A stretch of 64,000 nt of DNA from Paenibacillus_E violae (lineage in GTDB: Bacteria; Bacillota; Bacilli; Paenibacillales; NBRC-103111), in contig NZ_JAWCUD010000001.1 of assembly GCF_032461945.1 (NCBI RefSeq), positions 1,426,001 through 1,490,000 of the forward strand, given 5' to 3'. Position 1 is the first letter of the stretch; each line of letters starts with the position of its first letter. Below, piece after piece: positions 34,330 through 41,358 of the stretch. The notes below the pieces were generated by a model that saw only the letters and a list, made by a program, of their open reading frames with translations, was not told the origin of the DNA and searched no databases. The position numbers and the translations under genes were made by a program.

Positions 34330-35985
34330 ATGAGAGAAGATATGCTTATGAAGCTGCGTGGGATTCAAACGGAGGAAAAGATCGGTGAGCTGAAAAAAGC
34401 TTCCGATGTTCAAGTCGTGAAAGAATGGGTACAGCATGGCGTTAAATTTGCCGCCTCCTCCGATAAATTTGAGAGCGTCTACTACGAGGCGCTGCGTAAA
34501 CTGTTGGATTGCGTGGTGCCAACTCTGGGCGACAAGCCAATTTTACATGAAGGCGGCATCTATTTGGGTTGTTGGTTGGAAAGCACCGGAACCATTAATG
34601 CCGAGCTGCTTTCACGATTCCTACCGTCCGTGTCGCAAACGACCTATGAAATGTTCGCTGACAACCAGCGCGAAGATGGTTTAATTCCGTATAAGTTGAC
34701 CGAGACTGGCCCATCGTATAGGCAAATTCAACTGGTGACACCGCTTGCGCGAAGTGTGTGGAATCATTATCAACTAAATGGGAAGGATCAGACATTTCTG
34801 CGTAAAATGTACACGGCCATGCAGCGCTATGACGAGTGGCTTGCTACTTATCGCGATACGCGCGGTACAGGTGCCGTGGAAGCGTTCTGTACGTTCGATA
34901 CGGGACATGACTTGTCGCCGCGCTTCTGGCATGTACCGGACACACCGCATAGGAATGATCCGCGCGTGTACAACCCGGATTCTCCGATTCTGCCTTTCCT
35001 TGCACCGGATTTAACGGCAAATGTGTATTGTCAGCGCCTTTATTTGGCGAAAATGGCGGAAGAGTTAGGGGAAAGCGGTGAGTTTTGGCGGGAGAAAGCA
35101 GCTACGAGCTTAAATCGTTTATTCCAATACTGCTTTGATGAGGCGGATCAGTTCTTCTATGATCGGGATAAAAATGACGAGCTGGTCCGCGTTCAATCGG
35201 ATATCCTTCTGCGTGTGTTAGCTTGCGAAGTTGGGGATCAAGCATTTTTCGATCAAGCGCTGCGGAAATATCTGCTCAATACGCGCAAGTTCTTTGCCAA
35301 GTATCCCTTTACCTCAATCGCGATGGATGATCCTCGATTTGATCCTTTTTCATCGTATAACAGTTGGGCAGGGCCTTCCAATTTTCTCAGCCTGATCCGC
35401 GCGCCGCATGCCTTTGAACATCACGGCCGATTCGTTGAGCTAACGTATGTGTTGTATCCCATCATGGCGGCCTTCAATAAAATGACGCGTTTCTCTCAAG
35501 CGCTTAGTCCGTGGACAGGCGAAGAGGGTTTTACGCAAACCTACTCACCGGCCATTTTGTGCGTATTGGATTATGTTGAACGGCTTTGTGGGATTATGCC
35601 TAGACCGGAAAGTGAACTTTGGTTTACAGGGCTGCTTCCGTACGCCGTCGACCACGGAGAAGAAATCGCTGAGGCTACGGCCTATAGTCGCTCAGTAGAC
35701 GGCGTTATTTTTGAACTGGTGAATACGTTGGAGCAATCGATTGTTTATCGGGATGGGAAGTTGCTCCTGCAATTTCCGAATGGACTAAGAGCCGTGACGG
35801 ATCGAGAAGGAAAGCTGAAATTTTTCATCGGGATGAGCGTTCGAACGGTAGAAGGGATCGTTTCTTATGATGGGCATGAGTGGCCTGTAAATGTAAAAGG
35901 AAATGAGAGAATTGATTTGAAGAATGGCACAGAGCTGGAAAAGTTAGAGGCTGATAGGGGAGTAATCGCACCGACATATCGTTAG
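34330..35985 (+). CDS. Cytoplasmic (alpha/alpha)6-barrel glycoside hydrolase (MGH1/trehalase-like)
   Basis: The 551-residue protein resembles the GH63/GH37-like (alpha/alpha)6-barrel glycosidases (MGH1-type domain). Relevant segments are FADNQREDGLIPYKLTETG, TFDTGHDLSPRFW, LAPDLTANVYCQRLYLAKMAEELGESGEFWREKAA and PFSSYNSWAGPSNFLSLIRAPHAFEHHG. The acids in DTGHD and near the C-terminal barrel are candidate catalytic residues. No signal peptide is present, so it should hydrolyse a sugar after import. Placement behind the importer supports this. AAGAGAGG precedes the ATG. The exact linkage cut is unknown. Confidence 0.7.
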   Translation: MREDMLMKLRGIQTEEKIGELKKASDVQVVKEWVQHGVKFAASSDKFESVYYEALRKLLDCVVPTLGDKPILHEGGIYLGCWLESTGTINAELLSRFLPSVSQTTYEMFADNQREDGLIPYKLTETGPSYRQIQLVTPLARSVWNHYQLNGKDQTFLRKMYTAMQRYDEWLATYRDTRGTGAVEAFCTFDTGHDLSPRFWHVPDTPHRNDPRVYNPDSPILPFLAPDLTANVYCQRLYLAKMAEELGESGEFWREKAATSLNRLFQYCFDEADQFFYDRDKNDELVRVQSDILLRVLACEVGDQAFFDQALRKYLLNTRKFFAKYPFTSIAMDDPRFDPFSSYNSWAGPSNFLSLIRAPHAFEHHGRFVELTYVLYPIMAAFNKMTRFSQALSPWTGEEGFTQTYSPAILCVLDYVERLCGIMPRPESELWFTGLLPYAVDHGEEIAEATAYSRSVDGVIFELVNTLEQSIVYRDGKLLLQFPNGLRAVTDREGKLKFFIGMSVRTVEGIVSYDGHEWPVNVKGNERIDLKNGTELEKLEADRGVIAPTYR

Positions 35986-36064
35986 TTCTATGTAAATAAC
36001 CAAGTATAACCTCTCATCGATTAACAAATAATACCGTTGTTATGAGAAGGAGGGTATCCAAGCT

Positions 36065-36883
36065 ATGGTTGGAAATCGAAGCAAGCGAGGCATCGTTCTG
36101 TTAGCCGTCCTGTTGGTTATGCTTGCTGCCTCAGGGTGCGGGAAACAGGAAACGGTCAAAGTCGGCATTGAGCAAAACTTCCGTCCGTTCACGTATATGG
36201 AAAACGGGGATAAGAAGGGCTTCGAGGTCGATTTGTGGCAAGCAATTGCGAAAAAAGCGGATATTAAGTATGAACTCGTTCCCATGGAGCATGGAGAACT
36301 CATCAAGAGCGTCAAATCCGGCTCGGTAGATCTGGCGATTGCCGGGATGACGGTCAGCAATGCCCGCAAGAACAATTTTGATTACTCCAGTCCTTATTTT
36401 CAAACAGGGCTGGTCGTCTTGACATCTACCGACAATGGTGTCATTAAAAGCAAGGAGGATTTAGCTCAGAAAGTGGTGGCAACCAAGAACGGATCGACTG
36501 CGTTTAACTATGCAGGTGAAATTCAAGGAGCAAAAATACGGAGCTATTCCAATGTCGCTGATGTCTACAACGAATTAAAAAACAATACGGTGGATGCCGC
36601 CATTTTTGATGAGCGTAACGCCCATGATTTTCTGCAGGACAAAGCGCAAGGACAAGTGAAAATGGTTGGAGAAACGTTTAACAAAGAGCGATACGCCGTC
36701 GTTGGGAAGAAACGTAATAAATATATCGGCAAAGTGAACAAAGGCATCGAGGCTGTTAGCAAAGACGGAACTTACGAATCGATGTATACGAAGTGGTTTG
36801 GCGCTAAGCCGGACCAAATGCCGGATAAAATCAAAAAAGATATGGAGTACGAAATGCAGCATGAAACAGTGAATGGTCGCTAA
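36065..36883 (+). CDS. Amino-acid-type substrate-binding lipoprotein, orphan
   Basis: The 272-residue protein has a lipoprotein signal (hydrophobic run ending LAASGC, Cys at about residue 25) and the family 3 polar-amino-acid-binding fold: VKVGIEQNFRPFTYMENGDKKGFEVDLWQAIAKKADIKYELVPMEHGELIKSVKSGSVDLAIAGMTVS. The arginine and acid that bind the alpha-amino-acid ligand are present in this stretch (NARKNNFDYSSPYF). Normally permease and ATPase genes follow; here a MerR regulator follows instead, so it must use components encoded elsewhere or act as a sensor. GAAGGAGG precedes the ATG at a 10-base distance. Confidence 0.85.
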   Translation: MVGNRSKRGIVLLAVLLVMLAASGCGKQETVKVGIEQNFRPFTYMENGDKKGFEVDLWQAIAKKADIKYELVPMEHGELIKSVKSGSVDLAIAGMTVSNARKNNFDYSSPYFQTGLVVLTSTDNGVIKSKEDLAQKVVATKNGSTAFNYAGEIQGAKIRSYSNVADVYNELKNNTVDAAIFDERNAHDFLQDKAQGQVKMVGETFNKERYAVVGKKRNKYIGKVNKGIEAVSKDGTYESMYTKWFGAKPDQMPDKIKKDMEYEMQHETVNGR

Positions 36884-36900
36884 ATAGCGGCCTTTATTGC
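36875..36900 (+). terminator. Terminator overlapping the end of the binding-protein gene
   Basis: GGTCGCTA-AA-TAGCGGCC forms an eight-pair stem (one G-U) that includes the stop codon, followed by TTTATTGCTTT. The T-run is interrupted, so efficiency is uncertain. Confidence 0.5.
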
Positions 36901-36920
36901 TTTATAGGCGGCCATTCCGG

Positions 36921-36951
36921 TTGACATGGAGTATACTCCAGGCGATAAGAT
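36921..36951 (+). promoter_or_regulatory. MerR-type promoter and operator
   Basis: TTGACA (36921-36926) and TAAGAT (36946-36951) are 19 bp apart, the over-long spacing typical of MerR-controlled promoters. Within the spacer lies the perfect palindrome TGGAGTATACTCCA (36927-36940). The next gene is a MerR regulator, so autoregulation by DNA distortion is a strong inference. Confidence 0.75.
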
Positions 36952-36971
36952 TGCTACAAAGGAGGCTTGGT

Positions 36972-37352
36972 ATGGAGCTTACACTTTCGATCTCAGAGCT
37001 GTCTGAGAAGACGGGCCTGAGCATAGATACGATACGTTATTATGAGAAAATCGGGGTCTTGCCCTCACCTAATCGTAAAAGCAATGGACAGCGGGAATAT
37101 ACGAGCGGCGACCTGGAACGATTCATTTTCATTACACATCTGAAGCGAACCCATATGCCGTTAAAAGAAATCGACCACTTTATTCAGTTCTATATCGATC
37201 AAGACTATGAAGGTTGCTATCAAGTTCTTCGTAAACACAAAGAAGACATAGAGATGCAAATGTCTGAAATGAGTATAGCGCTTGAGAAAATGAATTATAA
37301 ACTAGACAATTTTAAGAGTCTTGTCGCGGAACAAAATGGAAAGCGAAGTTAG
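36972..37352 (+). CDS. MerR-family transcriptional regulator
   Basis: The 126-residue protein has an N-terminal winged helix (SISELSEKTGLSIDTIRYYEKIGVLPSPNRKSNGQREYTSGDLERF) and a C-terminal dimerising coiled coil. No metal-binding cysteine pair is present at the C-terminus, so it is closer to the small-molecule or aldehyde-responsive MerR group than to metal sensors. AAAGGAGG is located about seven bases before ATG. Such regulators often control an adjacent oxidoreductase; none is next to it, so it may only control itself or a distant gene. Confidence 0.9.
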   Translation: MELTLSISELSEKTGLSIDTIRYYEKIGVLPSPNRKSNGQREYTSGDLERFIFITHLKRTHMPLKEIDHFIQFYIDQDYEGCYQVLRKHKEDIEMQMSEMSIALEKMNYKLDNFKSLVAEQNGKRS

Positions 37353-37409
37353 CGATCCAGCACTAACTAATATTTTAGGAGAGCCAACGGTTGTCCCTTT
37401 CTGAATTTC

Positions 37410-37446
37410 AGTAATCTCATAGTATAAACTGTAAGATTACTATAAT
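37410..37446 (+). promoter_or_regulatory. Inverted repeat overlapping a -10-like box before the DUF1036 gene
   Basis: AGTAATCT (37410-37417) and AGATTACT (37434-37441) form a perfect 8-bp inverted repeat whose right arm joins TATAAT (37441-37446), 21 bp before the gene. The TATAAT looks like a sigma-A -10 box; no good -35 is visible, so the dyad may bind an activator or repressor. Confidence 0.45.
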
Positions 37447-37466
37447 TGGATGGGAAGTGACGAACG

Positions 37467-37967
37467 ATGGGTTTCAGTTTCCGAAACGGCACGGATGCTA
37501 CTCTCTTTATTTCCTTCGGATACTTTAATTTACTCTGTCGACCAACGACCTTTGTCAAAACCGGCTGGTACAGAGTGGACCCTGGGCAAACGAGACAAGT
37601 GTGGAGTGGGTTCGTTGGCGGGCAAACGTTTTATTATTACGCTGAAGATGCGTTCGGACGCCGCTGGGCAGGGCAATTCTTCACACAGGTTCCTTCGACA
37701 CCGTATCGCTGGTGCTGGGACACAGGTTGTTCCACCTGCCGAACTGTCGGTTTTAGGGGAATTAGGCTCGGTTTGCTTGTTGCCAATTTCACACTCACAT
37801 TAACCGCAATTCGTAGCGCGAGCAAATCTACTGGTCCTGTAGCCTTGCCATCTAGAGGCATTTCATCACTGAGAAAAATTCCTACAGGCATGCCTGGAAA
37901 AAAACAAGTTGGCAGACCCCTTCTGGGAGGCCGCACGTCAAATCGTTTGTGGTTGCCAAAAAAATAG
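37467..37967 (+). CDS. DUF1036 domain protein
   Basis: The 166-residue protein matches DUF1036: NGTDATLFISFGYF, the KTGWYRVDPGQTRQVWSGFVGGQTFYYYAEDAFGRRWAGQFF block, then VPSTPYRWCWDTGCSTCRTVGF. The family's role is unknown; some members are secreted or spore-surface proteins. No clear signal peptide is present. Beyond residue ~105 the sequence becomes basic and low in family similarity (RSASKSTGPVALPSRGISSLRKIPTG), so an old frameshift or a lineage-specific tail is possible. An overlapping frame starting at 37450 is rejected because only this frame matches a family. A hairpin follows the stop codon. Confidence 0.65.
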   Translation: MGFSFRNGTDATLFISFGYFNLLCRPTTFVKTGWYRVDPGQTRQVWSGFVGGQTFYYYAEDAFGRRWAGQFFTQVPSTPYRWCWDTGCSTCRTVGFRGIRLGLLVANFTLTLTAIRSASKSTGPVALPSRGISSLRKIPTGMPGKKQVGRPLLGGRTSNRLWLPKK

Positions 37968-37977
37968 TCAAACTTCA

Positions 37978-38006
37978 CATCCGCCCCTCCGGCGGATGTA
38001 TTATTT
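37978..38006 (+). terminator. Terminator after the DUF1036 gene
   Basis: CATCCGCC-CCTCC-GGCGGATG is a perfect eight-base stem with five-base loop followed by TATTATTTT. Confidence 0.75.
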
Positions 38007-38109
38007 TCATGGGCATCGAGAGGATCGTCAACTTTTTTCGCGAATAATGCTAATAGAGATGCATAGAGAGTACTCAGGCCTCAGATTGACGTAAAGGAAG
38101 TGCTATGTA

Positions 38110-39072
38110 ATGAAAGTGACTGTATTAGGCTGCGGAAGATGGGGATCTTTTTTGTCTTGGTATGCTAATCAACAAGGACATGATGTTACATTATGGGGAA
38201 GAGAGGCTTCCCGCAATTATCAGAAGCTGTTGCAGACGAGAACAAATGATTATTTACTGTTACCACAACCTATTCAGTTGACGAATAGCTTGGAAGAAGC
38301 CGCTGCATTTGCTGAACTTATCTTTATTGCGATTAGCGCTCAAGAACTTAGAGGGTTTGCCAAGCAGCTTAATTCGTTGAACCTTTCAGACAAGACATTT
38401 GTTCTGTGTATGAAAGGTCTTGAGGAAAATTCCGGGGAAAGGCTAACAAGTGTTATTAAGCAAGAAATTCAGCAGCCTGTCCATGTTGCCATCTGGGTCG
38501 GCCCAGGTCATGTGCAAGACTTCGTGCAGGACATTCCGAACTGTATGGTGATTGATTCGGACGACAGTCAAGTTACGAAGTTAATCGTTGATAGCTTGGG
38601 AAGCGAAACGATCCGCTTTTATTATGGGGAAGATGTATTAGGAAATGAGATTGGTGCGGCTGCGAAAAATGTGATCGGCATTGCGGCAGGCATCTTGGAC
38701 GGATTAGGCTATTCAAGCTTGAAAGGTGCATTAATGGCTAGGGGGACGAAAGAGATAGCCCGGCTAGTCAAGGCCATGGGCGGGAATGAGTTGACTGTAT
38801 ATGGATTGGGTCATCTCGGTGATTATGAGGCGACGGTGTTTTCCAAACATAGTCATAATCGGCGATTTGGAGAAGCTTTTGTCAAACAAGAGCCCTTTGA
38901 GAAATTAGCCGAAGGAGCAGCTACAGTGAAAGCCTTGCTTCATTTGTCAGCCAAGTATGATGTGGAATTGCCCATTTGTCAGGCTGTGAACGCTGTTCTT
39001 TGGAAAGCTCAAGATGCGCAAGAACAGATTATGAAGTTATTTATGAGACCTGTCAAATTTGAAACCATTTAA
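38110..39072 (+). CDS. Glycerol-3-phosphate dehydrogenase-like (GpsA family)
   Basis: The 320-residue protein is a divergent member of the NAD(P)-dependent glycerol-3-phosphate dehydrogenase family. The NAD motif is VTVLGCGRWGSFLSWYANQQGHDV (normally GAGSWG), with the GPGH segment in place of the usual GPSFA, the catalytic-Lys region EIGAAAKNVIGIAAGILDGLGY and LMARGTKEIARLVKAMGG, followed by GLGHLGDYEAT. GpsA reduces dihydroxyacetone phosphate to glycerol 3-phosphate for lipid synthesis. The altered motifs suggest a second paralogue rather than the housekeeping gpsA. AAAGGAAG precedes the ATG. DHAP is a product of the downstream acid-sugar operon, but there is no evidence for a functional link. 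Confidence 0.75.
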   Translation: MKVTVLGCGRWGSFLSWYANQQGHDVTLWGREASRNYQKLLQTRTNDYLLLPQPIQLTNSLEEAAAFAELIFIAISAQELRGFAKQLNSLNLSDKTFVLCMKGLEENSGERLTSVIKQEIQQPVHVAIWVGPGHVQDFVQDIPNCMVIDSDDSQVTKLIVDSLGSETIRFYYGEDVLGNEIGAAAKNVIGIAAGILDGLGYSSLKGALMARGTKEIARLVKAMGGNELTVYGLGHLGDYEATVFSKHSHNRRFGEAFVKQEPFEKLAEGAATVKALLHLSAKYDVELPICQAVNAVLWKAQDAQEQIMKLFMRPVKFETI

Positions 39073-39166
39073 ACTACTCTCCATATTTGTGATCTGATTA
39101 CTACGGAACCGCTTTTGGATGGGAGCCGTGTTCGAGTTGTCGAGTAAGTGGATATAATTATTAGAG

Positions 39167-39184
39167 ACATAATATATATTATGT
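39167..39184. repeat. Perfect 18-bp palindrome in an intergenic region
   Basis: ACATAATATATATTATGT reads the same on both strands. It lies 94 bp after the gpsA-like gene and just before the long hairpin. It may be an operator or a chance AT-rich palindrome; nothing else within 39073-39188 looks coding. Confidence 0.4.
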
Positions 39185-39188
39185 AAAC

Positions 39189-39238
39189 AAATAGCCAGCT
39201 TCACATGATTATGGTCTATGTGAAGCTGGCTATTTCAT
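39189..39238. terminator. 18-bp perfect hairpin, probable terminator
   Basis: AAATAGCCAGCTTCACAT is exactly repeated in inverse at 39218-39235 around an 11-base loop. A-rich and T-rich flanks fit a bidirectional terminator for the gpsA-like gene, although the hairpin is 116 bp past its stop codon. Confidence 0.75.
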
Positions 39239-39298
39239 TGGTTAGAACGATACAGCCGCCGAATATATTGTTGCATAATCAAGTAATCACTTGGATAA

Positions 39299-39329
39299 TT
39301 GGCAATAATAAAACAAAAAAGCTTATAAT
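39299..39329 (+). promoter_or_regulatory. Candidate promoter of the PrpR_N regulator gene
   Basis: A consensus TATAAT (39324-39329) follows TTGGCA (39299-39304) with a longer than usual 19-bp spacing. It is 65 bp upstream of the regulator's start. Confidence 0.45.
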
Positions 39330-39340
39330 GATACATATTT

Positions 39341-39355
39341 GTTGTAATGTGCAAC
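39341..39355 (+). promoter_or_regulatory. Candidate operator upstream of the regulator gene
   Basis: GTTGTAA-T-GTGCAAC is a near copy of the perfect dyad found in front of the downstream kdgT-like gene, two positions changed. It lies 12 bp after the -10 box, where a bound protein would block transcription, suggesting autorepression. Confidence 0.55.
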
Positions 39356-39394
39356 ACATGAAATCACATTTTTTATAAAGGGGTCTCATTTCAA

Positions 39395-41236
39395 ATGCAA
39401 ATCAAAGTACTGGCAATCGCTCCATACCCCGGTCTAAAGGGTTTAATAGAGAATATCGCAAAAGAGGATCCGCGGATAAAGATTGATATCGAAGTTGCGG
39501 ATCTTCATAATGCTCTTCCTATCGTCCAAGCTGCCAAGGGAAAATATGATATCATTTTGAGCCGTGGGGGAACCTCAACACTTATTAAAAGTCATGTAAC
39601 AACGCCTGTGGTCGATATTCCAGTCTCTGGATACGATATTTTGAGAGTGCTCACATTGGTGAAAAATTCGAATAGCAAGGTAGCCATCATTGGTTTTCCT
39701 AATATTTGCCGCGGTGTTGCGGAGGTATCCAGCCTGCTCGATTATGAAATTCCTATCTATTCGGTAGATCGGGCCGATGATGTTCCTGAAGCGCTGCAAA
39801 AAGCTTTCGAACAAGATGCCCAAATCGTGCTTGGAGACGTTGTCACCGTGAATACAGCTGAACAAATGGGCTATAACGGCATCCTGATTACCAGCGGACG
39901 GGAGTCTGTGCTTGAAGCGCTTGAAGAGGTGAAGCGAATCTATGAGCTCGTCTGGAAAGCCCAGGAGAGCGAACATTTATTTGAGCATATTCTGGAGCAC
40001 CACCGGACGGGCGTCATGGCAGTCAACGAAAGCGGCGGCATTCTTTATGCCAATGAGGCAGCTGCCTCATTATTAGGTTATAACAGCGCTGTCATACGCG
40101 GAATGAATCTTGCCGGCATAGATCCGATATGGAGCCGTTATTTGGAGGAAGCTGGCAAAGGAACAACAAGCGGCGTAAATAAGCAAACAAAATGGTTTCA
40201 AAAAAGGCAGGTAAGCATTGAAATCATCGTGCCTTCCAAGCAAAATCGTCTAAGCTACCATTATTTCATTTATTTGTATCCTTCAGAAAATCAACTGAAC
40301 AGCACTGCTACTTACAATTTCCAAATAACGGATCGGATTGCTACTTTTGCCCAGGTGATGGGCTCCAGCAGCGTCATTATGCAAGCAATCAAACGTGCCA
40401 AAGCGATGGCGCAGACGCGCAATCCCATTTGGATATCGGGAGAAGAGGGCAGCGGAAAGCAGTTATTCTGTCAAGCCATTCATTCCGCTAGCGAAAGCGC
40501 AGGGGACGCGCTGTACATCATTCCTTGCGAGCAATTATCGGAGGAGGAGCAGGAAGCGGTTTTACTCGGAACCGACGACTATCCGGGGCTGCTTTTCAAA
40601 GAATCTGTAGGAACGATTTGTCTGGATAATATCCAGCATGTTAGTCAGCGGCTGCAGCGTAAATTGCTTTCAACGATGACAATAGGTACGAATGTCCGTC
40701 TCATTGTCACAACGTCTCACCCGATTAAGCTAATGCTAAAAAAAGAAGAAATGGAGCCATCCTTTGTCCTGGCCTTCATGGATATGTATATCAGCCTGCC
40801 GCCTTTGCGCGAAAGATTGGAAGATATTGATGAGATCGCCCGTGTGTTAATCGCGAATTATAACTCGAGGCACGGCAAACAAATCGTTGGCATCAGGCAG
40901 GAGGTACTGGAAGAAGATCTCATGCACAAGCTATGGCCAGGAAACATTCATCAACTGAGGATCGTCCTTGAGAGCATGCTTGCTTGTACGAACGGTCATT
41001 ATATCGGCACGAATGAAGCGAAAGAAGGTTGGCAAAAGGTCAAGGAATCGTTGCAAAATGAAGCAACCAGTCAACTGGCGATGATCAATTTATCAGGAAC
41101 TTGGGATGAAATTGAGCAGCGTATTCTTTTGGAAATACTAGAAAAAGAAGGGATGAACCAATCGAAAGCCGCGAAACGACTAGGAATTAATCGATCCACC
41201 CTTTGGAGAAAGTTGAAAGATGTGTTGCAAATTTAA
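39395..41236 (+). CDS. PrpR_N/PAS/AAA+/Fis regulator lacking the sigma-54 contact motif
   Basis: The 613-residue regulator has a PrpR_N sensor (residues ~1-190, with IILSRGGTSTLIKSHVTTPVVDIPVSGYDILR). A PAS region (~205-320), an AAA+ domain (~325-545) and a Fis-type helix-turn-helix at the end (NQSKAAKRLGINRSTLWRKL) follow. The AAA+ part keeps a modified Walker A (GEEGSGKQ) and a Walker B-like ICLDNI. The GAFTGA loop that contacts sigma-54 is absent; its place holds GTDDYPGLLF. It therefore probably acts with sigma-A or as a repressor. It lies directly upstream of the acid-sugar operon it presumably controls. AAAGGGG precedes the ATG. Confidence 0.82.
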   Translation: MQIKVLAIAPYPGLKGLIENIAKEDPRIKIDIEVADLHNALPIVQAAKGKYDIILSRGGTSTLIKSHVTTPVVDIPVSGYDILRVLTLVKNSNSKVAIIGFPNICRGVAEVSSLLDYEIPIYSVDRADDVPEALQKAFEQDAQIVLGDVVTVNTAEQMGYNGILITSGRESVLEALEEVKRIYELVWKAQESEHLFEHILEHHRTGVMAVNESGGILYANEAAASLLGYNSAVIRGMNLAGIDPIWSRYLEEAGKGTTSGVNKQTKWFQKRQVSIEIIVPSKQNRLSYHYFIYLYPSENQLNSTATYNFQITDRIATFAQVMGSSSVIMQAIKRAKAMAQTRNPIWISGEEGSGKQLFCQAIHSASESAGDALYIIPCEQLSEEEQEAVLLGTDDYPGLLFKESVGTICLDNIQHVSQRLQRKLLSTMTIGTNVRLIVTTSHPIKLMLKKEEMEPSFVLAFMDMYISLPPLRERLEDIDEIARVLIANYNSRHGKQIVGIRQEVLEEDLMHKLWPGNIHQLRIVLESMLACTNGHYIGTNEAKEGWQKVKESLQNEATSQLAMINLSGTWDEIEQRILLEILEKEGMNQSKAAKRLGINRSTLWRKLKDVLQI

Positions 41237-41249
41237 ACGATTAACCCCG

Positions 41250-41278
41250 TTGTTATCGTGGAACTCCTGATTTATAAT
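41250..41278 (+). promoter_or_regulatory. Sigma-A-type promoter of the acid-sugar operon
   Basis: TTGTTA (41250-41255) and a consensus TATAAT (41273-41278) are 17 bp apart, located just after the regulator's stop codon and 81 bp before the permease start. Confidence 0.7.
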
Positions 41279-41308
41279 CATCACATGAGCAACAAAGTTA
41301 ATATGTGT

Positions 41309-41323
41309 TGCAAATTGCAACTG
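41309..41323 (+). promoter_or_regulatory. Candidate operator of the acid-sugar operon
   Basis: GTTGCAA-A-TTGCAAC is a perfect 7-1-7 dyad lying 30 bp after the -10 box. Its left half, TGTGTTGCAAATT (41306-41318), also occurs at 41221-41233 over the regulator's last codons. A related dyad precedes the regulator. The Fis-type regulator encoded next door is the likely binder. Confidence 0.65.
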
Positions 41324-41358
41324 CAGGCTCAACAAAACTTCTTAGGAGGAAGCACATC

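Noticed and set aside
37450..37803. Alternative frame overlapping the DUF1036 gene
   Set aside because: Only the 37467 frame matches a protein family; this one has random-like composition.
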